From NCBI GenBank assembly GCA_038063195.1, contig JBBTVO010000007.1, positions 1 through 25,195 on the forward strand: DNA of 25,195 bases, written 5' to 3'. Under the pieces are notes generated by a model, which saw only the letters and a list, made by a program, of their open reading frames with translations, made no database searches and was not told the origin of the DNA. Positions 6,979-14,630 of this stretch are shown piece by piece (position 1 is the stretch's first letter; each line of letters opens with the position of its first letter). The translations under genes were made by a program, and so were the position numbers. This stretch comes from JBBTVO01 sp038063195 (GTDB lineage Bacteria; Patescibacteriota; Microgenomatia; Levybacterales; UBA12049).

Positions 6979-7379
6979 GAATTAAGAATTATGGTCTTTG
7001 ACTTTTTTATAAGTCCATTCAGTAATTTGTTAACTGTAACTGATTGATCAGCGATGGAATTAAATTGATCTTTTTCTATATAAGATATGTCTCTTGCAAT
7101 TAATAACTGGCTTTGAACCTCACTAAGCGATCCTAAAGCCATAGAGTAAAATTGTATTTTTTCTTTGTAAGAACTTCTGCTAAAACCTTCTGCGATATTT
7201 GAAGTTATTGAGACAACGGCGCGTCTTAATTGATTAGTTAATCCAAACTGTTCTTCTTTGGGAAATTGTTTAGTTATTTTATAAATAAGTAAAGCTAGTT
7301 TATGTGCTTCTTTCCAAGCATTCAAATCTGTAAATGATTTTATTTTCCCTTCGTGATTCATGATTCAAGATTCGTTATT
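6960..7379. repeat. Inverted-repeat-bounded cassette carrying an S23 gene
   Basis: The left end (about 6960-6990) has GAATT-rich repeats including ATCATGAATTAAGAA. The right end (about 7350-7379) read in reverse gives ATCATGAATCACGAA, 13 of 15 identical, plus further GAAT units. The cassette sits exactly between thyA and folA and encloses only the S23 gene. Boundaries are approximate. Confidence 0.5.
6975..7361 (-). CDS. Four-helix-bundle protein of the S23 family
   Basis: 128 residues. Landmarks of the S23 (23S rRNA intervening-sequence protein) family: LNAWKEAHKLALLIYKIT (13-30), FPKEEQFGLTNQLRRAVVSI (33-52), SNIAEGFSR (54-62) and a Leu/Ile-rich C-terminal helix. The family was first seen in intervening sequences of 23S rRNA genes in Leptospira and Coxiella. 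Relatives are common elsewhere, including the accessory protein of diversity-generating retroelements. The molecular role is unknown. It lies in the thymidylate operon between thyA (18-bp gap) and folA (4-bp overlap) but has no evident role in nucleotide metabolism; inverted repeats at both ends suggest it was inserted. Confidence 0.88.
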   Translation of the reverse strand: MNHEGKIKSFTDLNAWKEAHKLALLIYKITKQFPKEEQFGLTNQLRRAVVSITSNIAEGFSRSSYKEKIQFYSMALGSLSEVQSQLLIARDISYIEKDQFNSIADQSVTVNKLLNGLIKKSKTIILNS

Positions 7380-8360
7380 CTATTTTTCATATAGGCCTCC
7401 TGCAATTGTAAGCTCTGCTTTTATGGACGGGTACGGATCGTAACCTTCAAGAACAATTTTATCGGGTGTGAAATCCGAAAGCTTGTTCATTTTTCCGACA
7501 ATTTTGACTTTTGGAAAGGGTCTTGGCTTTCTCTTCAATTGCTCTTTCATCTGCTCAATATGATTCTCGTAAATATGCACATCTCCAAATGTATGGACAA
7601 ATTCCCCTGGCTTCAAACCTAGAATCTTTGCAAGAACTATCGTCAAAAGCGAATAACTTGCGATGTTGAACGGAACTCCAAGGAAAAGATCCGAACTTCT
7701 CTGATAAAGTTGAAGAGATAGCTTGTCTCCCCGTCTTGAAATCTGAAACATATTGTGGCAAATCGGAAATCTCGAGGCATCTTTTTTATCTGCCATTGTG
7801 TATAGATATTCCGGATTCCATGAGGTAACAATGGCGTTTTTTGCATCCGGATCCTCGCGAAGCTCCTTGACTGCCCAAGCCAGCTGATCAATCGTCTTGC
7901 CTGATCGTGTAGGCCATTTTCTCCACATCTCGCCATAAATGCGCGGCAGCTCTCCCCATTTTTTCGCAAATGAAGAATCATTTTTTATCTTATCAATAAA
8001 CTGATCCTTAGTCATTTCTTGCCCTGAGCTTTTATCCTGAGTAGAGCCGAAGGATGCCGAACGGGTAGATTTTTGCAAAAAAATCTTATATGGGTAGTCG
8101 TCCCAAATATGAACATTATTATCTACGAGATATTTGATGTTGGTTTGCCCGGAGAAAAACCAGTAAAGCTCCGCAACTACTCCCTTCCAATAAACTTTTT
8201 TGGTAGTAAGAAGAGGAAAGCCTTCAGACAGATCATATCTGGTCTGCCGGCCAAACAGGCTATAAAGCTTTACATTTGTGCCTCGGTCAACTTTCTTTAT
8301 CCCGTCCCGCAAGATTTCTTTTGCCAGATCCAAATACTGATACTCATCACTTCGTTTCAT
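7380..8360 (-). CDS. thyA: Thymidylate synthase
   Basis: 326 residues. It methylates dUMP to dTMP using 5,10-methylene-tetrahydrofolate, releasing dihydrofolate. Landmarks: SLFGRQTRYDLSEGFPLLTT (34-53), the tryptophan-rich AELYWFFSGQTNIKYL (63-78), the nucleophile C201 in FPICHNMFQ, LQLYQRSSDLFLGVPFNIASY (217-237) and GYDPYPSIKAELTIA at the C-terminus. The usual APCH context is PICH here. Oddity: residues about 99-114 (TRSASFGSTQDKSSGQ) lie in the small-domain insert region before RIYGEMW. They look low-complexity and are coded by a sequence with internal inverted repeats. The enzyme core is intact, so it should be active. Confidence 0.96.
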   Translation of the reverse strand: MKRSDEYQYLDLAKEILRDGIKKVDRGTNVKLYSLFGRQTRYDLSEGFPLLTTKKVYWKGVVAELYWFFSGQTNIKYLVDNNVHIWDDYPYKIFLQKSTRSASFGSTQDKSSGQEMTKDQFIDKIKNDSSFAKKWGELPRIYGEMWRKWPTRSGKTIDQLAWAVKELREDPDAKNAIVTSWNPEYLYTMADKKDASRFPICHNMFQISRRGDKLSLQLYQRSSDLFLGVPFNIASYSLLTIVLAKILGLKPGEFVHTFGDVHIYENHIEQMKEQLKRKPRPFPKVKIVGKMNKLSDFTPDKIVLEGYDPYPSIKAELTIAGGLYEK

Positions 8361-8371
8361 ATTAAAAATTA

Positions 8372-8412
8372 AATATTAAATAGTAAATATTTTATTTTTT
8401 ATATTTAATATT
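8372..8412. repeat. AT-only inverted repeat between thyA and the dUTPase-like gene
   Basis: Perfect 11-bp arms, AATATTAAATA at 8372-8382 and TATTTAATATT at 8402-8412, separated by 19 bases, fill the 57-bp gap. It could form a hairpin in the operon mRNA. Confidence 0.65.
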
Positions 8413-8417
8413 CTATA

Positions 8418-8957
8418 TTAAACCTGGCGCTCTTTGCGCCGGGTCGTCACTCGCCCGCCTTGCCATTGACCGCGGTACTGACTTCCGCTTCCTTTTATCT
8501 CATGGAAAATTACGTGGACAAACCGCGCTCCCATTTCAATCTCTACCGTCACCGGTCCTTCATTCTTAAGCCCAAAGGTAAGCTCGCCGGAATATCCCGG
8601 CTGAATTGGTCCGGTGCGGATAAATAAACCGGAACGAAAAGTCGTGGTACGGGGCAAAATAACTGCAGATAAATCTATGGGCAGATTTATTTTTTCAATA
8701 GTTTTGACGAGAAAAAAATCTCCGGGTTTTATTTTCATACTACTCCCCTTTTTCGCGTTATAAACTTTAACTGACTTAATATCTGGAGTTTTTCTGTGTG
8801 TTTCTCCCAGAAGCGCAGTCCCTGAAATTTTATATACTTCTCCAAGCCGCAAATCAAACCCAGCTCCTTCAGGATTTTCCAACTCCCGCTGAGATAATCC
8901 TTCTACTAGTTTTTTCGTTTTAACTAACTGCAGTAATTTCTTTGGCCCCAATATCAT
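8418..8957 (-). CDS. dCTP deaminase-like protein, probably a dUTPase
   Basis: 179 residues of the trimeric dUTPase/dCTP-deaminase fold. Landmarks: GFDLRLGEVY (33-42), PRTTTFRSGL (102-111) at the position of the phosphate-binding RSS motif, TGPIQPGYSGELTFGLKN (115-132) for the nucleotide pocket, and a C-terminal arm YRGQWQGGRV (161-170). Aligned with the neighbouring Dcd, the deaminase catalytic glutamate falls on a glycine (G129), which argues against deamination. I infer dUTP hydrolysis to dUMP, the step linking Dcd to ThyA in this operon. The start overlaps the tmk stop by 4 bp, a coupled arrangement. The alternative is an inactive or regulatory Dcd paralogue. Confidence 0.75.
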   Translation of the reverse strand: MILGPKKLLQLVKTKKLVEGLSQRELENPEGAGFDLRLGEVYKISGTALLGETHRKTPDIKSVKVYNAKKGSSMKIKPGDFFLVKTIEKINLPIDLSAVILPRTTTFRSGLFIRTGPIQPGYSGELTFGLKNEGPVTVEIEMGARFVHVIFHEIKGSGSQYRGQWQGGRVTTRRKERQV

Positions 8958-9622
8958 TTACTAATTCCTTCAATTAATTTTGTGAGTTTAAGTGTCAAGT
9001 CCTCTTCGCTTTGTTCCGCATCAAGAGTCTTAAACTCTTCCGGAAATTTTTCAAGAAGCCATTTATAACCTTTCAGAATCTTAACATTCATCTCGTGATT
9101 GTCATAAATTTCCGTATGCTTCGTCGAACCCTGAATTCTTTTCAACGACTCATTAAGTGAGATTTCAAGATATACTGATAGATCAGGCAGAACAAATTGA
9201 TGATACATTGAGAGAATACTAAAAGCGGTGAGAGACACGTTCTCGAAGTCTTCATAATCCATTCCCTGCCGGTCAGCTATCCCGTACGCCACAGACGACC
9301 AAAAGTATCTGTCAGATATCACAGTTTTTCCTTCTTTTAAATATCCGATAATTTCCTCCTGCTGAATTTCTCTGTCTGCCGCAAAAAGATATTGATAAGC
9401 AACCGGCGGAATTTTTGAACTACCTCCCAATACTTCATTTCTTATCAAACTCCCTATTTGACTGTTTGTCGGATTTTTTGTAAGCACTGCATTGGGAAAT
9501 TTTTCGCCGAGCCTTTTCACCTGAGTGGTCTTCCCGGATGCTTCAATTCCTTCCAAGACTATAAATTTGCCCGGATAAGTATTTCTTCTGAAATCAATGT
9601 CGAATGATACATGCTGCTTCAT
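8954..9622 (-). CDS. tmk: Thymidylate kinase
   Basis: 222 residues. It phosphorylates dTMP to dTDP with ATP. Landmarks: P-loop GIEASGKT (25-32), base-binding region TKNPTNSQIGSLIR (48-61, in place of the common REPGGT-type motif), DRYFWSSVAYG (104-114) with the catalytic D-R-Y motif, and PDLSVYLEIS before the LID region. Length is typical. It has a 14-residue extension before the first strand; a later methionine start is not available, so I keep the ATG. It is followed by the dUTPase-like gene with an ATGA overlap and preceded by the S23 cassette. Confidence 0.93.
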   Translation of the reverse strand: MKQHVSFDIDFRRNTYPGKFIVLEGIEASGKTTQVKRLGEKFPNAVLTKNPTNSQIGSLIRNEVLGGSSKIPPVAYQYLFAADREIQQEEIIGYLKEGKTVISDRYFWSSVAYGIADRQGMDYEDFENVSLTAFSILSMYHQFVLPDLSVYLEISLNESLKRIQGSTKHTEIYDNHEMNVKILKGYKWLLEKFPEEFKTLDAEQSEEDLTLKLTKLIEGISK

Positions 9623-10087
9623 AAAAATTTAGAATTTATAATTCAGAATTCAGAATGTATTTAGAATCTAGAATTAGATTTTGTATTTAAAATAATAGTT
9701 GAGATTAACTTCTTTATTTGTATACATTCTTCCATTAAGTCATCAATATTTTTGGTGTCTTTTGGATTAGTCTCTTTCAAAAGAGCCAACCAATATAAAG
9801 TTTCCGATGCAGATTTCAGTGCTATTTGAAAGTAATTAATAAATTCTCTCTTGGACACACTGTTTCCGCCCTCTACGACGTTTGCTCCAATTGAAGTCGC
9901 AGATCTTATAAGCTGGGCAAGCAATATTTGATTTGTTTGATTTCGTACTAATTGGTTTGGTAGTTTTAGAATTGCAAGGGAAAAATTAAAACAGCGTTTT
10001 TTAAATTCTTGCTTAAAACTATTCTTATCTTTTAATTCTGAATTCATAATTTAATTCTGAACTCTAAACTCTGAATTCTAAATTCTG
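9623..10087. repeat. Second inverted-repeat-bounded S23 cassette
   Basis: The left end (9623-9660) carries TTTAGAATT and AATTCAGAATTCAGAA. The right end (10048-10087) read in reverse gives AATTTAGAATTCAGAG and further TTCAGAA units. These imperfect inverted repeats enclose only the S23 gene and lie exactly between dcd and tmk. Boundaries are approximate. Confidence 0.5.
9661..10047 (-). CDS. Four-helix-bundle protein of the S23 family
   Basis: 128 residues. It has the S23/four-helix-bundle pattern FSLAILKLPNQLVRNQTNQI (22-41), QLIRSATSIGANVVEGGNSV (45-64), SKREFINYFQIALKSASETL (65-84) and a C-terminal helix KLISTIILN. It is clearly diverged from the other copy (6975-7361), so the two are separate arrivals or an old duplication. 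The second half of the family consensus (SIGANVVEG, ALKSASETLYWL) is better preserved here. Function is unknown. The start ATG and both flanks lie within GAATT-rich repeats. It interrupts the dcd-tmk junction of the nucleotide operon without overlapping either gene. Confidence 0.85.
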   Translation of the reverse strand: MNSELKDKNSFKQEFKKRCFNFSLAILKLPNQLVRNQTNQILLAQLIRSATSIGANVVEGGNSVSKREFINYFQIALKSASETLYWLALLKETNPKDTKNIDDLMEECIQIKKLISTIILNTKSNSRF

Positions 10088-10657
10088 TTATCGCTCTTCG
10101 TGAATTTTACTCTCATCAGGTTCGCTTTGGGTTTTGTACTTAGCGCTTTTTTTGCTTGTATATGGCGTCTCTGCTTCGCTTGATAACTGCTCAAAACTCA
10201 TCGCGCAAATCCTCATCCCCGGAGTCAGTTTTACCGCCATCCTTCCCAAGTTTCCTAGCTCCAAGACACAATTTCCGTCCCATCCCGCATCAAAGATCGA
10301 AGCAGTTGAATGCACCACAATTCCCAGTCTTCCGAGAGACGACCGACCCTCGAGTCTTCCCATCAGGTTTTTTGGAATTGTAATCTTCTCAAGCGTCACC
10401 GCCAAAACAAAATCTCCGGGCTGCATCACAAATCCTTCTCCATTCTTAACCACCACTTTTTTTGTTATTTCATTGCTAAAATTTTTATTGGTCGGATCAA
10501 TATACGGATATTTACTGTGATCAAATACGCGGAAAACATTCCCAAGCCGCAAGTCTATAGAGCAAGTTCCAAGCTGTGTAGCAAAATCCGGCGTTGGAAC
10601 TATTACGATTTTTTTTGCCTTAATGGCAATCTTAAGATCCCTGTCCGACAAAATCAT
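10088..10657 (-). CDS. dcd: dCTP deaminase
   Basis: 189 residues from the ATG at 10657. It deaminates dCTP to dUTP; some relatives also hydrolyse dUTP to dUMP. Landmarks: ILSDRDL (2-8, as in E. coli Dcd), SIDLRLGNVFRVF (33-45), LEGRSSLGRLGIVVHSTA (102-119) with R105/S106/S107/R110, and GWDGNCVLELGN (125-136) with the catalytic glutamate E133. The C-terminal arm continues to TPYTSKKSAKYKTQ. It is first in the operon and the entry to dUMP. The open frame extends two codons further to a TTG at 10663, but the -10 box (TAAACT, 10669-10664) places transcription start exactly at 10657, so I use that ATG. Whether it is bifunctional cannot be told; the separate dUTPase-like gene suggests a division of labour. 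Confidence 0.93.
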   Translation of the reverse strand: MILSDRDLKIAIKAKKIVIVPTPDFATQLGTCSIDLRLGNVFRVFDHSKYPYIDPTNKNFSNEITKKVVVKNGEGFVMQPGDFVLAVTLEKITIPKNLMGRLEGRSSLGRLGIVVHSTASIFDAGWDGNCVLELGNLGRMAVKLTPGMRICAMSFEQLSSEAETPYTSKKSAKYKTQSEPDESKIHEER

Positions 10658-10663
10658 AGACAA

Positions 10664-10692
10664 AGTTTACCATCGCGGGTGCATTTTTTAAA
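10664..10692 (-). promoter_or_regulatory. Candidate promoter of the thymidylate operon
   Basis: Minus strand: TTTAAA (10692-10687), 17-bp spacer, TAAACT (10669-10664), then six bases to the ATG at 10657. The -35 box is weak. The geometry equals that of the leaderless promoters on the plus strand. It overlaps none of the divergent coding sequences. Confidence 0.55.
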
Positions 10693-10700
10693 GTAGTAAT

Positions 10701-10729
10701 TTGACATCAAAAAATCTTTTCCCTACGCT
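10701..10729 (+). promoter_or_regulatory. Leaderless promoter of dockerin metalloprotease gene
   Basis: TTGACA (10701-10706), 17-bp spacer, TACGCT (10724-10729). Position +7 from the end of the -10 box is the A of the ATG at 10736. Confidence 0.78.
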
Positions 10730-10735
10730 ATACAC

Positions 10736-12958
10736 ATGAGTGCCAAAACTCAAAGTCAAAACTCTATCAAACAGGAAGAGAACCAATCCGCACAATCTGA
10801 AAATGAAATTATCAGAAATAATTCCGACGGAAATTTTACAAAAAAAATGTCACTTGTCTTTTCCAAAAAAGGAATTTTAAGCCTATTCACACTAGTTCTT
10901 CTAATAGGAGTCGGTGCCACAACCATAGCTGTACAAAAAAGCACCGAATACCGCCAGCATGCAGCAAATGAACAAACACCGATTAACTTTTCTCAAGAAT
11001 CTACTCAATCTAGTATATTGGTAATCATGGTCAGATTTGCTGATAGCACAGGCTATAATGATGCCTATGGTAGGCCCATTACGGCTGATAGATTAAAAGA
11101 GATTTTATTTACAGGAGAAAATTCAGTAAATAGTTTTTACAAGGAGGTTTCATTTGGCCAAATGAGTTTTTCAGGCGACATAGTTGGCCCGTATACGATC
11201 CCTTTTAATTTTTTTGGTGCAAATGAAGAATTAAATTCTTTTCAATTTGCCGATGCGGCTGATGCACTTGTTACCGCAGACGGTATTAACTTAAAAAATT
11301 ACGATCACATAATGTATATTTTCCCTTGCGGGGGTAGCTCATGTATAGGAACATACAGAGGGGATTTGCCTGGCAGACGGACCTGGATCTATACATTTCA
11401 TGACGGAGCTATAAAAAGTATTGCTCATGAGTTAGGACATAATCTGGGTCTTCAACATTCTAATTCTATAATTTGTGGTACAAAAGCAATCGATATTTAT
11501 TCAAATTGTCAAATCGATGAAGCAGGAGACTCATTTGATACTATGGGTTCTGCTTCTACCGCTTATCATTTTAATGCTCCGCATAAAATTGCCATGGGAT
11601 GGATTCCAGCAAATAGAATTCAAGCAGTAACAACGGCAGGGGTATATAAGATTGCACCTTTGGAAACATCTGGATCAGATATCCAAGCAATTAAGATAAA
11701 AAAAACCGACACAGATGAATTCTACTATTTATCATACAGGCAACCTATAGGATTAGATGCTACACTGCCTGCTGGGATAACAAGAGGTATTAGTCTGCAT
11801 ATTTACCCTCTACATTCGTCAGTTGGAGGAGATACAGGACTTATAGATACTAGTCCGGACGATAGTGAAGTTTTTATGAATGCAGCACTTGCTGATGGTT
11901 CTAGTTTTTATGATCAAATCAATAATTTAAAAGTTACTCAATTAAGTCATGATGCAAATTCAGCAATCATATCTGTTAAGTTTGGGAATTCTACAGTTCC
12001 AACAGCAACTGCCACACCAAACATAACTCCAACACCGACACCAATTCCAACCCCCGGTTCTTCCCCAACTCTTACACCAACCAGTACTCCCGATACAACA
12101 TTATCTCTTTCGGTTGGGCTTGATGGAATTGGAGCAGCTGGTGATAATGCTAATAGAAATGACCTTAGTGCATCAACTAAAAATCCTAAAAGAATCACAA
12201 GAGGCATTAGTATTGAAATCTACAATCTGAACAACTCCCCTGTAACAACTAAGACCGGAAACATTGTATACAATTCTTCCTCCGGACTTTTCATAGGTAC
12301 TATTAATATAGGCACTCTAAATACAGGAAGTTATATAGTAATAGTTTCATCACCAGGTTATCTTAAAAGACGTTTACCAGGAGCAACAAGTCTTACATCC
12401 GGAGAGACAAACAAAACAAATAGGATTGATCTTATCGCAGGAGATGTAAATAATGACAATATTTTAAACATTTTGGATTACAACATTCTTGCAGATTGCG
12501 CCTATATAAAGAGTAAAGGTAAAGTTTGTAATCAGAACCCAAACTACGGAGTAAATTCAGATCTTAATGATAACGGAGTGAGGGACATATACGATTACGG
12601 TCTGCTTTTGAGAGAAATCTCTGCCCAAAACGGAGATCAACCTATTCCAGGATCGGGTAGGATAAGCAAGAGCTTTAATATTCCCCAAGGCGAAACAAGA
12701 GTATCCGCTTTACTCTCTTGGAGTGTACAGGGGGATTATTCTTTAATTCTCAAACACGAAGACGGAAGAGAAATAAATAAGTCTAATGCGAGCGGATTGG
12801 GATTTATTTATGCACAAGGCAGTAAGTACATCCTGTATAACTCTAATAGCTACTGCAAACAGAATAGTTTAGCTGGTAATTGGGTAGCTATTTACACTAG
12901 TCCAGCAAATAGTGATCCTAAACTACAGGTTGCCAGTTTCAAAGACTGCCTTAAATAG
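10736..12958 (+). CDS. Membrane-anchored zinc metalloprotease with dockerin
   Basis: 740 residues. A cytoplasmic Ser/Asn-rich tail (1-44) precedes one membrane segment (about 46-66), then STEYRQHAA (69-77). The catalytic domain (about 90-415) has the metzincin-type zinc site HELGHNLGLQH (H231, E232, H235, H241) and a Met-turn at DTMGS (M270). FNAPHKIAMGW after it fits the gametolysin/M11-like or M6-like families. A Pro-Thr linker (about 421-454) leads to a beta-rich module (455-565) and a dockerin (about 569-629) with two calcium loops, DVNNDNILNILD and DLNDNGVRDIYD. A final domain (640-740) resembles pre-peptidase C-terminal beta modules. It probably acts outside the cell and docks onto a cohesin such as those at 17977 or 21244. 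The substrate is unknown. Confidence 0.88.
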   Translation: MSAKTQSQNSIKQEENQSAQSENEIIRNNSDGNFTKKMSLVFSKKGILSLFTLVLLIGVGATTIAVQKSTEYRQHAANEQTPINFSQESTQSSILVIMVRFADSTGYNDAYGRPITADRLKEILFTGENSVNSFYKEVSFGQMSFSGDIVGPYTIPFNFFGANEELNSFQFADAADALVTADGINLKNYDHIMYIFPCGGSSCIGTYRGDLPGRRTWIYTFHDGAIKSIAHELGHNLGLQHSNSIICGTKAIDIYSNCQIDEAGDSFDTMGSASTAYHFNAPHKIAMGWIPANRIQAVTTAGVYKIAPLETSGSDIQAIKIKKTDTDEFYYLSYRQPIGLDATLPAGITRGISLHIYPLHSSVGGDTGLIDTSPDDSEVFMNAALADGSSFYDQINNLKVTQLSHDANSAIISVKFGNSTVPTATATPNITPTPTPIPTPGSSPTLTPTSTPDTTLSLSVGLDGIGAAGDNANRNDLSASTKNPKRITRGISIEIYNLNNSPVTTKTGNIVYNSSSGLFIGTINIGTLNTGSYIVIVSSPGYLKRRLPGATSLTSGETNKTNRIDLIAGDVNNDNILNILDYNILADCAYIKSKGKVCNQNPNYGVNSDLNDNGVRDIYDYGLLLREISAQNGDQPIPGSGRISKSFNIPQGETRVSALLSWSVQGDYSLILKHEDGREINKSNASGLGFIYAQGSKYILYNSNSYCKQNSLAGNWVAIYTSPANSDPKLQVASFKDCLK

Positions 12959-12977
12959 ATTTTTCCTTGCCCCCTTC

Positions 12978-13025
12978 TTCATGAAAACAAGGTCCGACCT
13001 TTCATGAAAACAAGGTCCGACCTTG
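12978..13025. repeat. Tandem 23-bp repeats with AAGGTCCGACCTT palindrome
   Basis: Two perfect 23-bp units (12978-13000 and 13001-13023), each ending in the palindromic AAGGTCCGACC core, lie just after the protease stop codon. The same core occurs twice inside folC (22529-22578). The rest of the 278-bp gap to the next gene holds nothing I recognise except its promoter. Confidence 0.85.
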
Positions 13026-13191
13026 CAGTTTAAATGAAATTTATAAAATAGCAACTGATAATGAAAAAAATTTAAAAAAATTTTCAGAAATTAGCATAGT
13101 AAACCCATTTGCCTATTAACCCCTGCCCCCAGTAAACTGTAATTATAAGTTCTAAATTATTAGTTGATTTGATGTTTGGTCAATTTTCACC

Positions 13192-13220
13192 TTGACAAGC
13201 CTATCTGGGTGCAATACAGT
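13192..13220 (+). promoter_or_regulatory. Promoter of second dockerin metalloprotease-like gene
   Basis: TTGACA (13192-13197), 17-bp spacer, TACAGT (13215-13220). The predicted start is about ten bases before the ATG at 13237. The open frame also starts at the TTG of the -35 box, which I reject as a start. Confidence 0.72.
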
Positions 13221-13236
13221 AATCTTAGGATACAAA

Positions 13237-14613
13237 ATGCCAAAAATACTTTCTTTTGGGGATGGGAACCCCAAGCTCCCTAAAGACGGATTATTTAAAA
13301 GTCTATGGAACAACTTCAACTCGCTTGATAGATTTATAAAATTTTATATCTTTTACGGATTGCTTATAGTAACTGTAACTCCTGCTATAATTTCCGGTTA
13401 TTTAATTTTTAATCCCCACGCAGAAAGCCTTTATCAGGTAGTACCCGTTATTTACCTTCCGGCAGATTTTAATTCTGACATTGCAGCTTACACCTCAAAC
13501 GTAAAAGATAACTTTATAGAAGTTTCGCAGTGGTACAAACAGCAAATTGGTAAAACATTTAATCCTGCTGATCCTGTTGTTTACCAAAGCACTTTATCAT
13601 CATCACATATTATTGCAAAATATCCGGACGCACTGACAGGCTTTGCAAATGGATATTTTGTAAAATATGAAATTCCAATTGCTCTTTCTGCCAGCGGAAA
13701 AGATATTTGTGATCCTACAAAAATCTATTACCTTGTTACTCCTATCAATGTGAATTGGGGAGGATCGGGCGGAAGAGAATTTTTCGGATGTGAAAGATTC
13801 CCCGGATATGCAAGCATTCCGGGGCACATGGGCAGATTAATTGGAGGAATAATAGATCCCAACTGGCCGGAGTGGTGGGCCGTTGAACCACGGCAGGCAA
13901 AAGGAGGAGTAGCACATGAATTAGCTCATCTATTTGGCGCTTATTGCGATACAACCGGCTGTAACTTAACGCCACATAACCAAAACCCTCTTTCTATAAT
14001 GAACGCCTGGTGGGATTATGAAAACCCCGCCAATCCTGTTACCATAGACTCAGATGCATTAGGATATATAAATAAAAGCTCTATGATTATTTTTCTCACC
14101 CCGCCTGCTCCAACTCCTGTGATTCCGACGCCAACACCTATTCCCGAAATTATACCTACTTCAATCCCAACATCCATCCCTTCTTCAAATTTAGATCAAG
14201 ATAATGATGGTTTTTCAGATAAAATTGAAAGTTTTATAGGAACCGATCTCCGCGTAAAGTGTCCTACAATCGTAAATCGAAAAGTTCCAAATCCCGCATA
14301 CCCTCCAGACCTAAACGGAGACAATAGAGTAAATAAAAATGATTCCCAATTACTCATTGCTTATTCTGAAACTATAAGGAATGAGACGAAATATAATAAA
14401 CGTTTTGATTTAAATGCAGATGGTGTCATAAATAGGATAGATGTGCAGATTTTAAGTAATAATCTTGGTAAAAATTGTCCGACACTTCATACGTCTTCGT
14501 TGACCCCAACACCAACTTGTATTCCAAGACCTGCATGTTTAGATGCAGTACCAAGGTGTCTCATCGCTGAAACTTCAAATATGTGTACGGCAATACCAAC
14601 TCCAACACCCTAA
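13237..14613 (+). CDS. Membrane-anchored HExxH protein with dockerin-like repeats
   Basis: 458 residues from the ATG at 13237. A basic N-terminus precedes a membrane segment (about 36-57). The external domain (60-285) holds HELAH (H227, E228, H231), a later H247 and SIMNAWW (253-259), which could be the third ligand and Met-turn of a zinc protease. Spacing differs from the classic HExxHxxGxxH. A Pro-Thr-Ile linker (290-316) is followed by a calcium-binding DQDNDGFSD (320-328) and a dockerin-like pair, DLNGDNRVNKND (358-369) and DLNADGVINRID (391-402). The tail has a Cys-rich segment (CIPRPACLDAVPRC) and stops abruptly in PTPTP, as if a further domain was lost. It is probably another component of the cohesin-dockerin surface set. 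Confidence 0.82.
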   Translation: MPKILSFGDGNPKLPKDGLFKSLWNNFNSLDRFIKFYIFYGLLIVTVTPAIISGYLIFNPHAESLYQVVPVIYLPADFNSDIAAYTSNVKDNFIEVSQWYKQQIGKTFNPADPVVYQSTLSSSHIIAKYPDALTGFANGYFVKYEIPIALSASGKDICDPTKIYYLVTPINVNWGGSGGREFFGCERFPGYASIPGHMGRLIGGIIDPNWPEWWAVEPRQAKGGVAHELAHLFGAYCDTTGCNLTPHNQNPLSIMNAWWDYENPANPVTIDSDALGYINKSSMIIFLTPPAPTPVIPTPTPIPEIIPTSIPTSIPSSNLDQDNDGFSDKIESFIGTDLRVKCPTIVNRKVPNPAYPPDLNGDNRVNKNDSQLLIAYSETIRNETKYNKRFDLNADGVINRIDVQILSNNLGKNCPTLHTSSLTPTPTCIPRPACLDAVPRCLIAETSNMCTAIPTPTP

Positions 14614-14630
14614 AACCAAAACATCTGCCC

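Noticed and set aside
6975..7361. Diversity-generating retroelement (Avd-like protein)
   Set aside because: No reverse transcriptase or template/variable repeat pair is present in the window.
7555..7981. Minus-strand alternative frames inside thyA
   Set aside because: Out of frame with an intact enzyme whose motifs are complete.
10134..10696. Several plus-strand frames over dcd
   Set aside because: They overlap a well-supported gene in full, and their composition is that of antisense sequence.
12978..13025. CRISPR array
   Set aside because: Only two 23-bp units with no spacers between them, and no cas genes in the window.
12978..13025. Rho-independent terminator for the protease gene
   Set aside because: The palindromes have short stems and no following T-run.
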